The position numbers were made by a program, and so were the translations under genes. 64,000 bases of DNA, taken from contig NC_133120.1 in NCBI RefSeq assembly GCF_033568475.1, positions 81,754,151-81,818,150 on the forward strand, given 5' to 3'. Under the pieces are notes generated by a model. That model did not search any database. It was not told the DNA's origin and was given only the letters and a program-made list of their open reading frames with translations. Below, in pieces: positions 12,552-22,725 of this stretch; positions within the stretch are counted from its first letter, which is position 1; every line of letters begins with the position of its first letter. The stretch comes from Henckelia pumila. Its lineage: Eukaryota > Streptophyta > Magnoliopsida > Lamiales > Gesneriaceae.

Positions 12552-13457
12552 GTATCACTGATAGTGCCTGCAAGAACCAGTAGATTTTGGTTAGCGTACA
12601 GTACGGTCCCTTCATCCATATATCCCGATCGAATCAACAATCATTGGTGCATCGAGAGTCGTTTGAGATTCGATAACTATGCATTACATCTTGGAGATCA
12701 AATAGTGACATCGCATGTGTTACTAGGAAAATCGAGTAACCTAAAACACATCATGTACTCTGGCCAGAGATTCATCACACTAATATCTCCTCAGATCGCA
12801 TAAGATATCCACACTCGTAAGTATGTAGTGAATCCTTGACAACAAAGCATCGACTCCTATATGTGTCGTAACTGTACCCAATCCCGACACCTGTTGACCC
12901 CAATAGAGTCGGTAAACGAGTCAAAGTACAGTACTAGCATATAGAGTCTCAATGATGTTTCAAGTAGTAAGGACTAATGGTGTACAACCAAAACCGTGGA
13001 TTTTATCCACTCGATAAGTGATAACCACTTGGAAAGTCCGAATAGGGTAGTTCGATCATTCATCATATGAATATCCATTTGCATGCTTTGAACATCTCCA
13101 TTTCCATTACCAATAAAACGTGGTACTTGGCATCACAAATGCTAGTCTCAATCTCGAGCGATCCTTATCATTATTAGCGGACGGCTCAATTGACTAGGAA
13201 CTGTTTAGAATATACAGTGACTATAAGATGTGTTTCATAATAGTGATCTCTCTTTATTCACTATCTCTTTTTACTTACACTATAGTATATTCAAGGTCTT
13301 TATCAAAACATCAATAGTATATCACAATATAACAATATGAAGAAAGACAAAGAAAATGCCATTAATGAATGTAAATTATATTAAACAAAGATTGTTTATA
13401 CATAGAGTCACAAAAACCCTTAGCCACAAGTTGGCTAACCGGGCACCCACTCTTTCA
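12552..13457 (-). repeat. E3: 3' LTR fragment
   Basis: It aligns with 29239-30143 of the 5' LTR, beginning at GTATCACTGATAGTGC. On the reverse strand it starts TGAAAGAGTGGGTGCC right after the polypurine stretch that follows the pol stop. About 990 bp of this LTR are missing here and should lie left of the window, beyond E2 and E1. Confidence 0.88.
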
Positions 13458-13471
13458 ATCTCCCACTTGCC

Positions 13472-14786
13472 CTAAAGCCAACTAGTCACACTACGCAATC
13501 CCATTGCTTCACGATGTTTGTCAAACAATGGTCCTGGCAAGGGCTTAGTAAGTGGATCAACGATATTGTCTGTAGAGGCCACTCTCTCGACAGTGATGTC
13601 TCCTCTTTCCACAATCTCCCGGATGATGTGGTATTTCCTCAGTATGTGTTTGGATCTTTGATGAGACCTTGGTTCCTTTGCCTGAGCAACGACACCAGTA
13701 TTGTCGCAGTACACCGGAACTGGACCAACAGCTTCAGGAATTACGCCAAACTCTTGGACGAAATTCCTCATCCAAACGGCATCTTTAGCAGCAGCTGATG
13801 CTGCAATGTATTCTGCCTCAGTGGTGGAATCCGCTGTGGTGTCTTGCTTGGAACTCTTCCAAGAGACAGCACCACCATTGAGCATGAATACAAATCCAGA
13901 GGTTGACTTCGAGTCATCCACGTCGCTTTGGAAGCTAGAGTCGGTATAGCCTTCCAATTTCAATTCTCTTCCTACATAAACCATGAATATATTCTTAGTC
14001 CTTCTCAAGTACTTAAGAATATCCTTCACGGCTTTCCAATGCATTTGACTGGGGTTGGCCTGATATCTGCTTGTGACACTCAGAGCAAAGGCTACATCCG
14101 TCTGGTAGATATCATCTCATACATAATACTACCTATGGCTGACGCATATGGTATGTGTGTCATTTTATCTATCTATTCGTCAGTCTTGGGACACATAGAC
14201 TTGGATAGAGAAACTCCATGACTCATAGGTAGATGTCCTCTCTTGGACTCATCCATAGAAAACCTTTTCAATATGGTGTCGATGTAGGTTGCTTGAGTGA
14301 GTCCTATCATTCTTTTAGATCTATCTCTATAGATCTGTATCCCTAGAATATAGGATGCCTCACCCAAATCCTTCATCGAGAATCTACCTGATAACCATAT
14401 CTTTGTTGACTGCAACATCCCTACGTCATTTCCAATGAGTAGGATGTCATCAACATAAAGCACTAAGAACGTCACCGCATCCTTAACTACTTTCTTGTAC
14501 ACGCACGGTTCCTCCGGGTTTTTGATGAAACCAAAGTCCTTTATTGTTTCATCAAATTTCTGGTTCCAACTTCTTGATGCTTGTTTGAGACCATAAATTG
14601 ATCTCTGAAGCTTGCATACCTTATGCTCGCTTCCCATGGATGTGAATCCCTCGGGCTGCATCATATAGATTTCTTCCTTAATGTTTCCATTAAGAAATGC
14701 AGTCTTCACATTCATTTGCCATATCTCATAGTCATACCATGCTGCTATGACAATAAGGATTCTTATGGACTTGAACATTGCAACTG
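13472..14786 (-). pseudogene. E3 pol C-terminal part: RT and RNase H, broken
   Basis: On the reverse strand, 14786-14173 encodes the reverse transcriptase from MFKSIRIL through the YVDDILLIGND active site, and 14044-13472 encodes the RNase H end (STTEAEYIAAS, then DPLTKPL). The two parts are in different frames with damage around 14050-14170. The sequence is closely similar to the same region of E4 (16667-17975). At 14786 the E4 LTR begins; the upstream half of the gene continues at 24592. Confidence 0.9.
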
Positions 14787-16652
14787 TGTTGTAGAACTGG
14801 CGAGTTCCCAGACCAATTATGATTGATACCCGGTGCAGCGGAAGTTTAAAAATTTTTTCATGGAACGTTTCCATGGTTTGGGTATCAACCGTTCATCGAT
14901 TGAATTACGTGTGTGTGTAAAATTTAAATAACAATTAAATAAATTTTACCTCAAATCTCGCAACGAGATTAATGGACACCAACAGAACAATTCTGCTCTT
15001 GTTGTCTCTCCCTGGAACCGATGAACGCCTTCAATCAGGTCCACGAACAGAGGTTTAATCCCTCTGATAGATTGCACTAGAAAATCTATCAGAAGTTTTC
15101 TGCGAAGAGATTACACGAATCTGATTCGTTATTCCTGACCGCGATTCAAAATCACAGACCGGAATTTTCTCGGGCAGAGGGGAAGGGTTCGGCCGATTTG
15201 TTGAGAGAGAGGCTAGGGTTCGATTTTTGCTCTGTCTCAAAAATTATGACCTGTTGTGTGTAATTTCTGTACTGAAATAACTTATTTATAATGCAGGCCA
15301 CTAACACCTTAGGGCCCATTAGTCATAAGCTGGGGCCCGACAAGCAAAGCCCGCTCGTTCAGAAATTAATATAAAATTCATCGTGACTCCGATTGATGAA
15401 ACGATTTCACCAATGTGCACAGAAACCATTTCTGCACGTTTTAAAGTCAAAATAAATTTTCCTGAATCCGAATTCAGTGGTTTCCAAAAATGTCCATCCC
15501 TATGTCATTTTAGGAAATCCTACTCCCTTACTCTTATTCAAGAAGTCCAACTCCTTAGTTCATTAAATTTAACTCTTTAAATTTAACTATCTCAACGGGG
15601 ATTAAAACTCCATTACACTGTGTGACCCTCAATGGTTCAGGGATACAGCTAGCCGTGGGCTCACAACTCCTTGTGACTCGGAACAACACTTTCCGACTTG
15701 CCCAACGAATCATGGTAAAGCGCCTAGCAACATCGCCCCATGATTCCCTAGGTATCACTGATAGTGCCTACAAGAACCAGTAGATTTTGGTTAGCGTACA
15801 GTACGGTCCCTTCATCCAAATATCCCGATCGAATCAACAACCATTGGTATATCTAGAGTCGCTCAAGATTCGATAACTATGCAATACATCTTGAAGATCA
15901 AATTAGTGACATCGCATGTGCTACTAAGAAACCATTTCTTAAATCACATCAAGTACTCTGGCCAGAGATTTGTCACACTAATATCTCCTCAGATCGCATA
16001 GGATATCCACACTCGCAAGTATGTGGTGAATCCTTGACAACAATGCATTGACTCCTATATGTGTCGTAACTGTACCCAATCTCGACACCTGATGACCCCC
16101 TCAGAGTCGGTAAACGAGTCAAAGCACAGTACTAGCATATAGAGTCTCCATGATGTTTCAAGTCGTAAGGACTAATGGTGTACAACCAAAACCGCGGACT
16201 TTATCCACTCGATAAGTGATAACCACTTGGAAAGTCCGGATAGGGTAGTTCGACTATTCATCCTATGAATATCCATTTGCATGCTTCGAACATTTCCATG
16301 TTCCCTACCAATGAAACGTGGTACTCCGCATCGCAAATGCTAGTCTCAAACTCGAGCGATCCTTATCCTTATTATCGGACGGCTCAATCGACTAGGAACG
16401 GTTTTAGAATATACAGTGACTATAAGATGTATTTCATGATAGACATCTCCATGTTCTACCACATCTTACATACACTATAGTATATTCAAGGTCTTTATCA
16501 AAACAACAATAGTATATCACAATATAACAATATGAAGTAATATAAAGTCATTGCCATAAAAGTGTAAATAATATTAAACAAAAGATTGTTTATACAAAGA
16601 GTCAACAAAGCCCATAGCCACACAGTTGGCTCACTGGGCACCCACTCTTACA
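14787..16652 (-). repeat. E4: 3' LTR
   Basis: On the reverse strand it starts TGTAAGAGTGGGTGCCC next to the purine-rich GGGCAAGTGGGAGAT and ends CAACA. It is almost identical to 22726-24591. Short open frames here (15055-15240, 15383-15580, 15555-15758, 16265-16480) recur in the 5' LTR and are not genes. Confidence 0.95.
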
Positions 16653-16666
16653 ATCTCCCACTTGCC

Positions 16667-19600
16667 CTATAGCCAACTAGTCATACTACGTAGACCCATT
16701 GCTTCGCGATGTTTGTCAAACAATGGTCCTGGCAAAGGCTTAGTAAGTGGATCAGCGATATTGTCTGCAGAGGCCACTCGTTCGACACTGATGTCTCCTC
16801 TTTCCACAATCTCCCGGATTATGTGGTATTTCCTCAGTACGTGTTTGGATCTTTGATGAGACCTTGGTTCCTTTGCTTGAGCAACGGCACCCGTGTTGTC
16901 GCAGTACACCGGGACTTGACCAACAAATTCAGGAATGACGCCCAACTCTTGGACGAAATTCCTCATCCAAACGGCCTCTTTAGCAGCAGCTGATGCTGCA
17001 ATGTATTCAGCCTCAGTGGTGGAATCCGCTGTGGTGTCCTGCTTGGAACTCTTCCAAGAGACAGCACCGCCATTGAGCATGAACACAAATCCAGAGGTTG
17101 ACTTCGAGTCATCCACATCACTTTGGAAGCTAGAGTCGGTATAGCCTTCCAGTTTGAGTTCTCGTCCTCCATAAACCATGAACATATTCTTAGTCCTTCG
17201 CAAGTACTTAAGAATGTCCTTCACGGCTTTCCAATGCATCTGACCAGGATTAGACTGATATCTGCTCGTGACACTCAGAGCAAATGCTACATCCGGTCTG
17301 GTAGATATCATCCCATACATGATACTACCTATAGCTGACGCATATGGTACATGTGTCATATTCTCTATCTCTGCATCAGTCTTGGGACACATAGACTTGG
17401 ATAGAGAAACTCCATGACACATGGGTAGATGTCCTCTCTTGGACCCATCCATTGAAAACCGTTTCAATATGGTATCGATGTAGGTTGATTGAGTGAGTCC
17501 TATCATTCTCTTAGATCTATCCCTATAGATCTGTATCCCAAGAATGTAGGATGCCTCACCCAAATCCTTCATCGAAAATCTACCTGATAACCATATCTTT
17601 GTTGACTGCAACATCCCTACATCATTCCCAATGAGTAGGATGTCATCAACATAAAGTACTAAGAATGTTACCGCATCCTTAACTACTTTCTTGTACACGC
17701 AAGGTTCCTCCGGGTTCTTGATGAAACCAAAATCTTTTATTGTTTCATCAAATTTCTGGTTCCAACTTCTTGATGCTTGTTTTAGACCATAAATTGATCT
17801 CTGAAGCTTGCATACCTTATGCTCGCTTCCCATGGATGTGAACCCCTCAGGCTGCTTCATATAGATTTCTTCCTTAATGTCTCCATTAAGAAAAGCAGTC
17901 TTCACATCCATCTGCCATATCTCATAGTCATACCATGCAGCTATGGCAATTAGGATTCTTATGGACTTGAACATTGCGACTGGTGAAAAGGTTTCATCAT
18001 AGTCAACTCCTTGCCTTTGAGTATAACCTTTCGCCACCAATCGCGCCTTGTAAGTCAATATCTTACCATCAGGCCCAAGCTTTCTTTTGTAGATCCATTT
18101 ACACCCTATTGGAACAATTCCATCGGGAGGATCCACTAAAGACCAGACTTGGTTAGTATGCATCGAATCCAATTCAGACTGCATAGCTTCAAGCCATAAA
18201 TTCGAATCCGCATCAGAAATTGCTTCCTTGAAGCTTCTTGGATCACATCCAATGTCGGGTTCATCTTGACCCTCTTCAAGAAGAAGACCATATCGAACTG
18301 GAGGTCTAGAAGTCCTCTCGGATCTTCTAGGTGCAGGCGTGTTCAGCAATGGTTCCTGAGGTGTGGGATCGTTATTTTGTATTTCGGGTTCTTCTCGAAC
18401 TTCTTCGAGTTCCATCATCTCGCCTTTCTTATCCAATAAGAACTCCTTCTCCAAGAAGGTGGCATTCCGTGAAACAAACACCTTTGTTTCAGCAGGATAA
18501 TAGAAATAATATCCGATTGAATTCTTCGGATACCCCACAAAATAACACAAGCTGGATCGACTATCCAACTTATCTCCCACTGTCCGCTTCACGTAAGCAG
18601 GACATCCCCAAATCCTCAAGTACGAATACTTAGGAGCTTTGCCATTCCATAACTCGTATGGTGTTTTGTCCACTGCTTTAGTGTGGACGTTGTTCAACAA
18701 CAATACCGCCGTTTCAAGCGCATAGCCCCAAAACGAAGGTGGAAGCTCAGTGAAGCTCATCATGGATCGAACCATGTCCAACAAAGTTCGATTACGACGC
18801 TCCGATACACCATTAAGCTGTGGTGTCATAGGAGGAGTCCACTGAGAGAGAATCCCATTCTCTTTTAGATAGTCCAAAAACTCGGTACTCAAGTATTCTC
18901 CACCTCGATCCGATCGAAGTGCTTTAATACTTTTACCTAGCTTGTTTTCTACTTCAGCCTTGAATTCTTTGAACTTTTCAAATGCTTCAGACTTATATTT
19001 CATTAAATATAAATACCCATACCTTGAATAATCATCAGTAAAGGTAATGAAGTAGGTGTGGCCATGTTGAGTCCCTACTCTAAATGGACCACAGACATCT
19101 GTATGGATCAAATCCAACAGATTCTGACTACGCTCAGGCTTCCCCTTAAAAGGAGATTTAGTCATTTTCCCTTTTAGGCAGGATTCACAAGTAGGTAGAG
19201 AGTTAATATCAGACATATCAAACATGCCCTCTCCCACTAGCTTGTTCATCCTCCTTGAGGAAATATGACCTAGTCTAGCGTGCCATAGGTTTGCCGGGTT
19301 TTGACTATCGATTTTCCTTTTGTTTGTTGTCGCCGGTTTGTCAATACAATTCACTGGAACGTCTTTTAGTTTTAAATTATATAGATCGTTTTCAAGTTGT
19401 CCATTTCCAATTAAACATTCATTCTTGTAAATACTGCAAATCCCATTCACAAAATTACAAGAATAACCATCTCTATCAAGCATAGAAATAGAAATAATGT
19501 TTTTAATTAAATCTGGCACAAATAAAACATCTCTCAACAATAATTTAAAACCATTCTGCAAAATCAAACAAACATCTCCAATGGCCGTAGCTTCAACTCT

Positions 19601-20770
19601 GGAACCATTCCCGAGCCTCAGATGGGTCTCACCCATTCTAAGCCTGCGACTTCTTGTCATCACCTGCAAATCATTGCAAATGTGAGATCCACATCCGGTA
19701 TCCAATACCCAAGAAGTTGTATTAAGTGACATGTTTATTTCGATATAGAACATACCCTTTGCAGTTCCAATGGCCGTAGCTTCAACTCTGGAACCATTCC
19801 CGAGCCTCAGCTGGGTCTCACCCATTCTAAGCCTGCGACTTCTTGTCATCACCTGCAAATCATTGCAAATGTGAGATCCACATCCGGTATCCAATACCCA
19901 AGAAGTTGTATTAAGTGACATGTTTATTTCGATATAGAACATACCCTTTGCAGTTCCTAACTGCTCAAGATACTCCTTGCAGTTGCGCTTCCAATGACCC
20001 GGCTTCTTGCAGTAATGGCAAACATCCTTGGATTTTCCATTGTTTGAAGCCTTTGTCTTTTGCTTCTTCTCGGGTTCCACTTTCTTGGGTGGGGCAGAAC
20101 GTTTCTTGCCCTTCATACTTGGCCCCTTCTTAGCAGAAGATGAGGAGCCCACCAAGAAAGCTGGCTTATCCTTCTTAAGTGTGGATTCATATGTAACGAG
20201 CATATTGACCATCTCTTCAAGGGTGGCCTCTATCTTGTTCATATTAAAATTTATCACGAATCCATCAAATGAAGAAGGAAGAGATAGAAGCAGCAAGTCC
20301 ACATTGAGTTCATGCTCCAACACCAAATCAAGGGTCGCTAACTTCTGTATGAGCCAAATCACTCGTACCCCATGATCACGGACCGAAGTCCCTTCACGCA
20401 TGCGGCACGTCATCAACTCCTTAACAGTAGAGAACCTTTCAGCCCTCGACTGAGCCCCAAAAAGTTCCTTGAGTTGCGCGTGAATGTCAGCAGCATTCAC
20501 CGTGTCCTCAAATCGCCTCTGGAGTTCATCAGACATCGAGGCTTGCATATAGCATTTGGTCTTGATGTCATGGTCACACCATGCATCAAGTTTGGCCAAT
20601 TCCTCCGGACTTATGTCAGCTGGTGCTTCCTTCGGAGGTGCTTTCTCTAACACGTAGAGCATTTTCTCCGAAGTTAAGACAATCTTCAACTTCCGGAACC
20701 ATTCCGTATAGTTGGCGCCAGTCAGCTTGTTTTGTTCGAGGATCGAGAATAAAGGATTTCGCGAATTCAT
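16667..20770 (-). CDS. E4 gag-pol polyprotein, Ty1/copia, intact 1367 aa
   Basis: This one uninterrupted frame encodes every enzyme of a copia element. Residues 1 to about 200 are the gag capsid region, followed by a lysine-rich linker and a CCHC zinc knuckle (CHYCKKPGHWKRNC, about 249-262). An aspartic protease region with DTGCGSH occurs twice (about 271-396). The pre-integrase LWHARLGH is near 493. The integrase core (HTD, SDRGGEY, NGVSERRN) lies at about 540-690, RT with YVDDILLIGND near 1038, and RNase H (STTEAEYIAA) at about 1220-1340. Copia gag and pol are usually one ORF processed by the protease, so no frameshift is expected. The ATG at 20770 is the only good start, with the capsid motif LTGANYTEW close behind. 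It could support transposition if the doubled protease region is tolerated. Confidence 0.95.
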   Translation of the reverse strand: MNSRNPLFSILEQNKLTGANYTEWFRKLKIVLTSEKMLYVLEKAPPKEAPADISPEELAKLDAWCDHDIKTKCYMQASMSDELQRRFEDTVNAADIHAQLKELFGAQSRAERFSTVKELMTCRMREGTSVRDHGVRVIWLIQKLATLDLVLEHELNVDLLLLSLPSSFDGFVINFNMNKIEATLEEMVNMLVTYESTLKKDKPAFLVGSSSSAKKGPSMKGKKRSAPPKKVEPEKKQKTKASNNGKSKDVCHYCKKPGHWKRNCKEYLEQLGTAKGMFYIEINMSLNTTSWVLDTGCGSHICNDLQVMTRSRRLRMGETQLRLGNGSRVEATAIGTAKGMFYIEINMSLNTTSWVLDTGCGSHICNDLQVMTRSRRLRMGETHLRLGNGSRVEATAIGDVCLILQNGFKLLLRDVLFVPDLIKNIISISMLDRDGYSCNFVNGICSIYKNECLIGNGQLENDLYNLKLKDVPVNCIDKPATTNKRKIDSQNPANLWHARLGHISSRRMNKLVGEGMFDMSDINSLPTCESCLKGKMTKSPFKGKPERSQNLLDLIHTDVCGPFRVGTQHGHTYFITFTDDYSRYGYLYLMKYKSEAFEKFKEFKAEVENKLGKSIKALRSDRGGEYLSTEFLDYLKENGILSQWTPPMTPQLNGVSERRNRTLLDMVRSMMSFTELPPSFWGYALETAVLLLNNVHTKAVDKTPYELWNGKAPKYSYLRIWGCPAYVKRTVGDKLDSRSSLCYFVGYPKNSIGYYFYYPAETKVFVSRNATFLEKEFLLDKKGEMMELEEVREEPEIQNNDPTPQEPLLNTPAPRRSERTSRPPVRYGLLLEEGQDEPDIGCDPRSFKEAISDADSNLWLEAMQSELDSMHTNQVWSLVDPPDGIVPIGCKWIYKRKLGPDGKILTYKARLVAKGYTQRQGVDYDETFSPVAMFKSIRILIAIAAWYDYEIWQMDVKTAFLNGDIKEEIYMKQPEGFTSMGSEHKVCKLQRSIYGLKQASRSWNQKFDETIKDFGFIKNPEEPCVYKKVVKDAVTFLVLYVDDILLIGNDVGMLQSTKIWLSGRFSMKDLGEASYILGIQIYRDRSKRMIGLTQSTYIDTILKRFSMDGSKRGHLPMCHGVSLSKSMCPKTDAEIENMTHVPYASAIGSIMYGMISTRPDVAFALSVTSRYQSNPGQMHWKAVKDILKYLRRTKNMFMVYGGRELKLEGYTDSSFQSDVDDSKSTSGFVFMLNGGAVSWKSSKQDTTADSTTEAEYIAASAAAKEAVWMRNFVQELGVIPEFVGQVPVYCDNTGAVAQAKEPRSHQRSKHVLRKYHIIREIVERGDISVERVASADNIADPLTKPLPGPLFDKHREAMGLRSMTSWL
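19581..19958 (-). repeat. 189-bp tandem duplication inside E4 protease region
   Basis: Two 189-bp units (19581-19769 and 19770-19958) are identical except for about one base, which changes a Gln to a His near the end of one unit. Each unit encodes 63 residues, including the catalytic DTG. The length is a multiple of three, so the frame is kept. The E3 relative shows one DTR-type copy only (near 26230). Confidence 0.93.
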
Positions 20771-20960
20771 TGTATGAAATACTGAAAAGGAAAACAGACA
20801 TATATCAATGATTGTTTAACAATTTACTAAGACATAAAATTGGCGAATTTTATTTTATGAATCTCACTCCCACTATTTTAACGATTTCACCACCCTCTAG
20901 TGAAAACGGGAAACTTTTTCCTTAGTGAGAACATGGAGTCCAATTGACAAACTTATGGTC

Positions 20961-21245
20961 CCGAATAATATCAGCCAACCATAATTCTCAAAAGGTAGAG
21001 CCCAATTGCTTCCAAAGCAACCCCCATGTGTTTACCTCATGTCCAATAAGGGCCCAATAATATGACGCCGTTTAAAGTGACATGTCAAGATGACCCATCA
21101 ATATTAAGTTGTGATAGACGGTCGCCATGTGGATCCCCCAATAATATGAGCCGATCCCATGGGAGTTCCACCCAACTTACAACATTTGTCGATCCAATGT
21201 ACAGCTTTCCGACGGACGGGCCCCCCAATAATATGAGCCGGACCG
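20961..21245 (-). repeat. Four-copy leader motif, about 87-bp spacing
   Basis: The + strand core CCMAATAATATGAGCC (first copy CCGAATAATATCAGCC) begins near 20961, 21052, 21138 and 21225. The same four copies appear in the E3 leader near 26797, 26887, 26972 and 27059. Conservation in two elements suggests a role in the leader; what role is unknown. Confidence 0.75.
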
Positions 21246-22295
21246 TATCCGCGGGTAGCATCACATACATTGACCGTTGATGGAAGGTAGGAACATTTAA
21301 ACAATATTTAAATTTCCTTTATTTATCTTGATATAAATTTTAAATCATATTTAAAATGAGGGATTTTATTTATAAAAATATTTGTCTCATCATATTTAAC
21401 TTTATTGCATGCATTGCCGGATTCACGCAATTTATGTCTAAACATGCATACAATCATAATATCACATATTATATAGGATGATCGATTCCATTTCTAATTG
21501 ACCCGTGGTTGCCAATCACGGGTCTTAGTCCAATCCTAGGTAATATGCAGTATGCAAATGCAATCCTATTACATATGCTTCCAATTTACATTTCTTCAGT
21601 CTTCATTGTCTGCTGGGCCCACCATCTTCAAATCTTGATCTCCCACTAAATCTAATGTATTTACAATAAATAACAATGACAAGTAGGGGATACATTTTTA
21701 GGGGGTGGGAACGGGCTATAAACCAAGCCCACTTTTATTACATATGACATTCATATCGGGCCATAAACCAGGCCCATTAATAAAACCAACAACAATAAAG
21801 ACAAAATGTAAATTCCTAACATACACCTACAAAATTGGTCATGGCAATCGATCATCCTTATCCAATAACATTTAATTCAAAATTAATTTATTGGATAACA
21901 TGCTGTGGCAATTCAAATTTAAACAAGATAAAATCATATTTTATATATAAAATCACATTTCACATATAAAATCATATTTTATCTCCATATCAAATAAAAT
22001 CATATTTTATCTATAAAATCCAATTTTACAAATAAAATCATATTTTACTTAATATATCATAAGATCATATCTTATCATCAATTGTACCAAAATAATTGAT
22101 TTCAAAATTCAATTTACGGATAAAATATTAAAATTTTCCAAAAATTCAAATTTATCCAAAATCAATTTTAAAATTTACGGACTCGAACAATTCGATCCGA
22201 AATCTCGTGAACCAATCAAAAACAATTTTTGACCGGAACAAAAATAAAATTTTAACATATTAAAATTAATTTTTAATAAAATATTAATTTTTCCC

Positions 22296-22595
22296 GCGGG
22301 CCACCCGGGACACTCCCGGGTTGGCCCGCACCCGGGGCGCGGGCCGGGGGCAGCCCGGCTGCCCCCTTAGGGCAGCGCCGTGCGCTGCGCTGGGCGGCGC
22401 CGAGCGCCGCCCCTGGGCAGCGCCCAGCGCTGCCCTGCGCAGCGCCCAGCGCTGCGCTGGGCAGCGCACGGCGCTGCCCTGGGCGGCGCCGTGCGCCGCC
22501 CTGGGCGGCGACGGTCGCCGCCTTGGGCGGCGCTGTGCGCCGCCCGGGGCAGCAACAATTGCTGCCCCACCGGGCAGCGATCCAATCGCTGCCCG
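22296..22595 (-). repeat. Array of GC-rich hairpins in E4 leader
   Basis: A long stem (22296-22329, arms GCGGGCCA/TGGCCCGC continued by CCCGGGA/TCCCGGG) is followed by eleven inverted repeats. They are at 22346-22366, 22370-22391, 22392-22412, 22415-22435, 22437-22457, 22459-22479, 22481-22501, 22503-22523, 22525-22545, 22546-22568 and 22571-22595. Arms are 8-11 bp with 3-5-nt loops; the second unit is imperfect at its ends. Arm sequences differ between units (GGGCAGCG/CGCTGCCC, GGGCGGCG/CGCCGCCC, GGGGCAGCAA/TTGCTGCCCC, GGGCAGCGAT/ATCGCTGCCC), yet pairing is kept. The array lies 120-430 nt downstream of the primer-binding site. Confidence 0.93.
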
Positions 22596-22712
22596 GGTTT
22601 TGCCCCGAAAAAATTTTTTTTTTTTATTTAAAAATATTTATTTTGTTTCATAAACCGAGACTCAAAAATTTTGTACAATTGATTAATTCAATCGATTGAT
22701 CTGAGCAACCTG

Positions 22713-22724
22713 GCTCTGATACCA
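22713..22724 (-). other. E4 primer-binding site (initiator Met-tRNA)
   Basis: The reverse strand reads TGGTATCAGAGC, separated by one base from the 5' LTR end. It complements the 3' end of plant initiator methionine tRNA, the usual primer for minus-strand synthesis. Confidence 0.92.
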
Positions 22725-22725
22725 C

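Larger units (their letters stand above)
20771..22712 (-). other. E4 5' leader, about 1.9 kb, structured and repeated
   Basis: This is an unusually long untranslated leader between the primer-binding site and the gag ATG. From the 5' side on the reverse strand it holds a GC-rich hairpin array (22595-22296), a long AT-rich stretch, and four copies of an 85-92-bp spaced motif (21240-20961). Open frames in 22284-22653 are by-products of the GC repeat. No protein gene is supported. Confidence 0.85.

Noticed and set aside
13514-14826. Forward-strand ORFs opposite the copia pol genes (also 16626-20811)
   Set aside because: They are shadows of the reverse-strand polyproteins and repeat in the same way in both elements.
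22346-22595. Regular 22-bp units looked like a CRISPR array
   Set aside because: Units are palindromes without unique spacers, the DNA is plant and no cas gene is near.
22284-22653. Overlapping open frames on both strands rich in Arg, Ala and Pro
   Set aside because: They come from the GC-rich hairpin array, which lacks stops in all frames because of its composition; no conserved protein and no start context.
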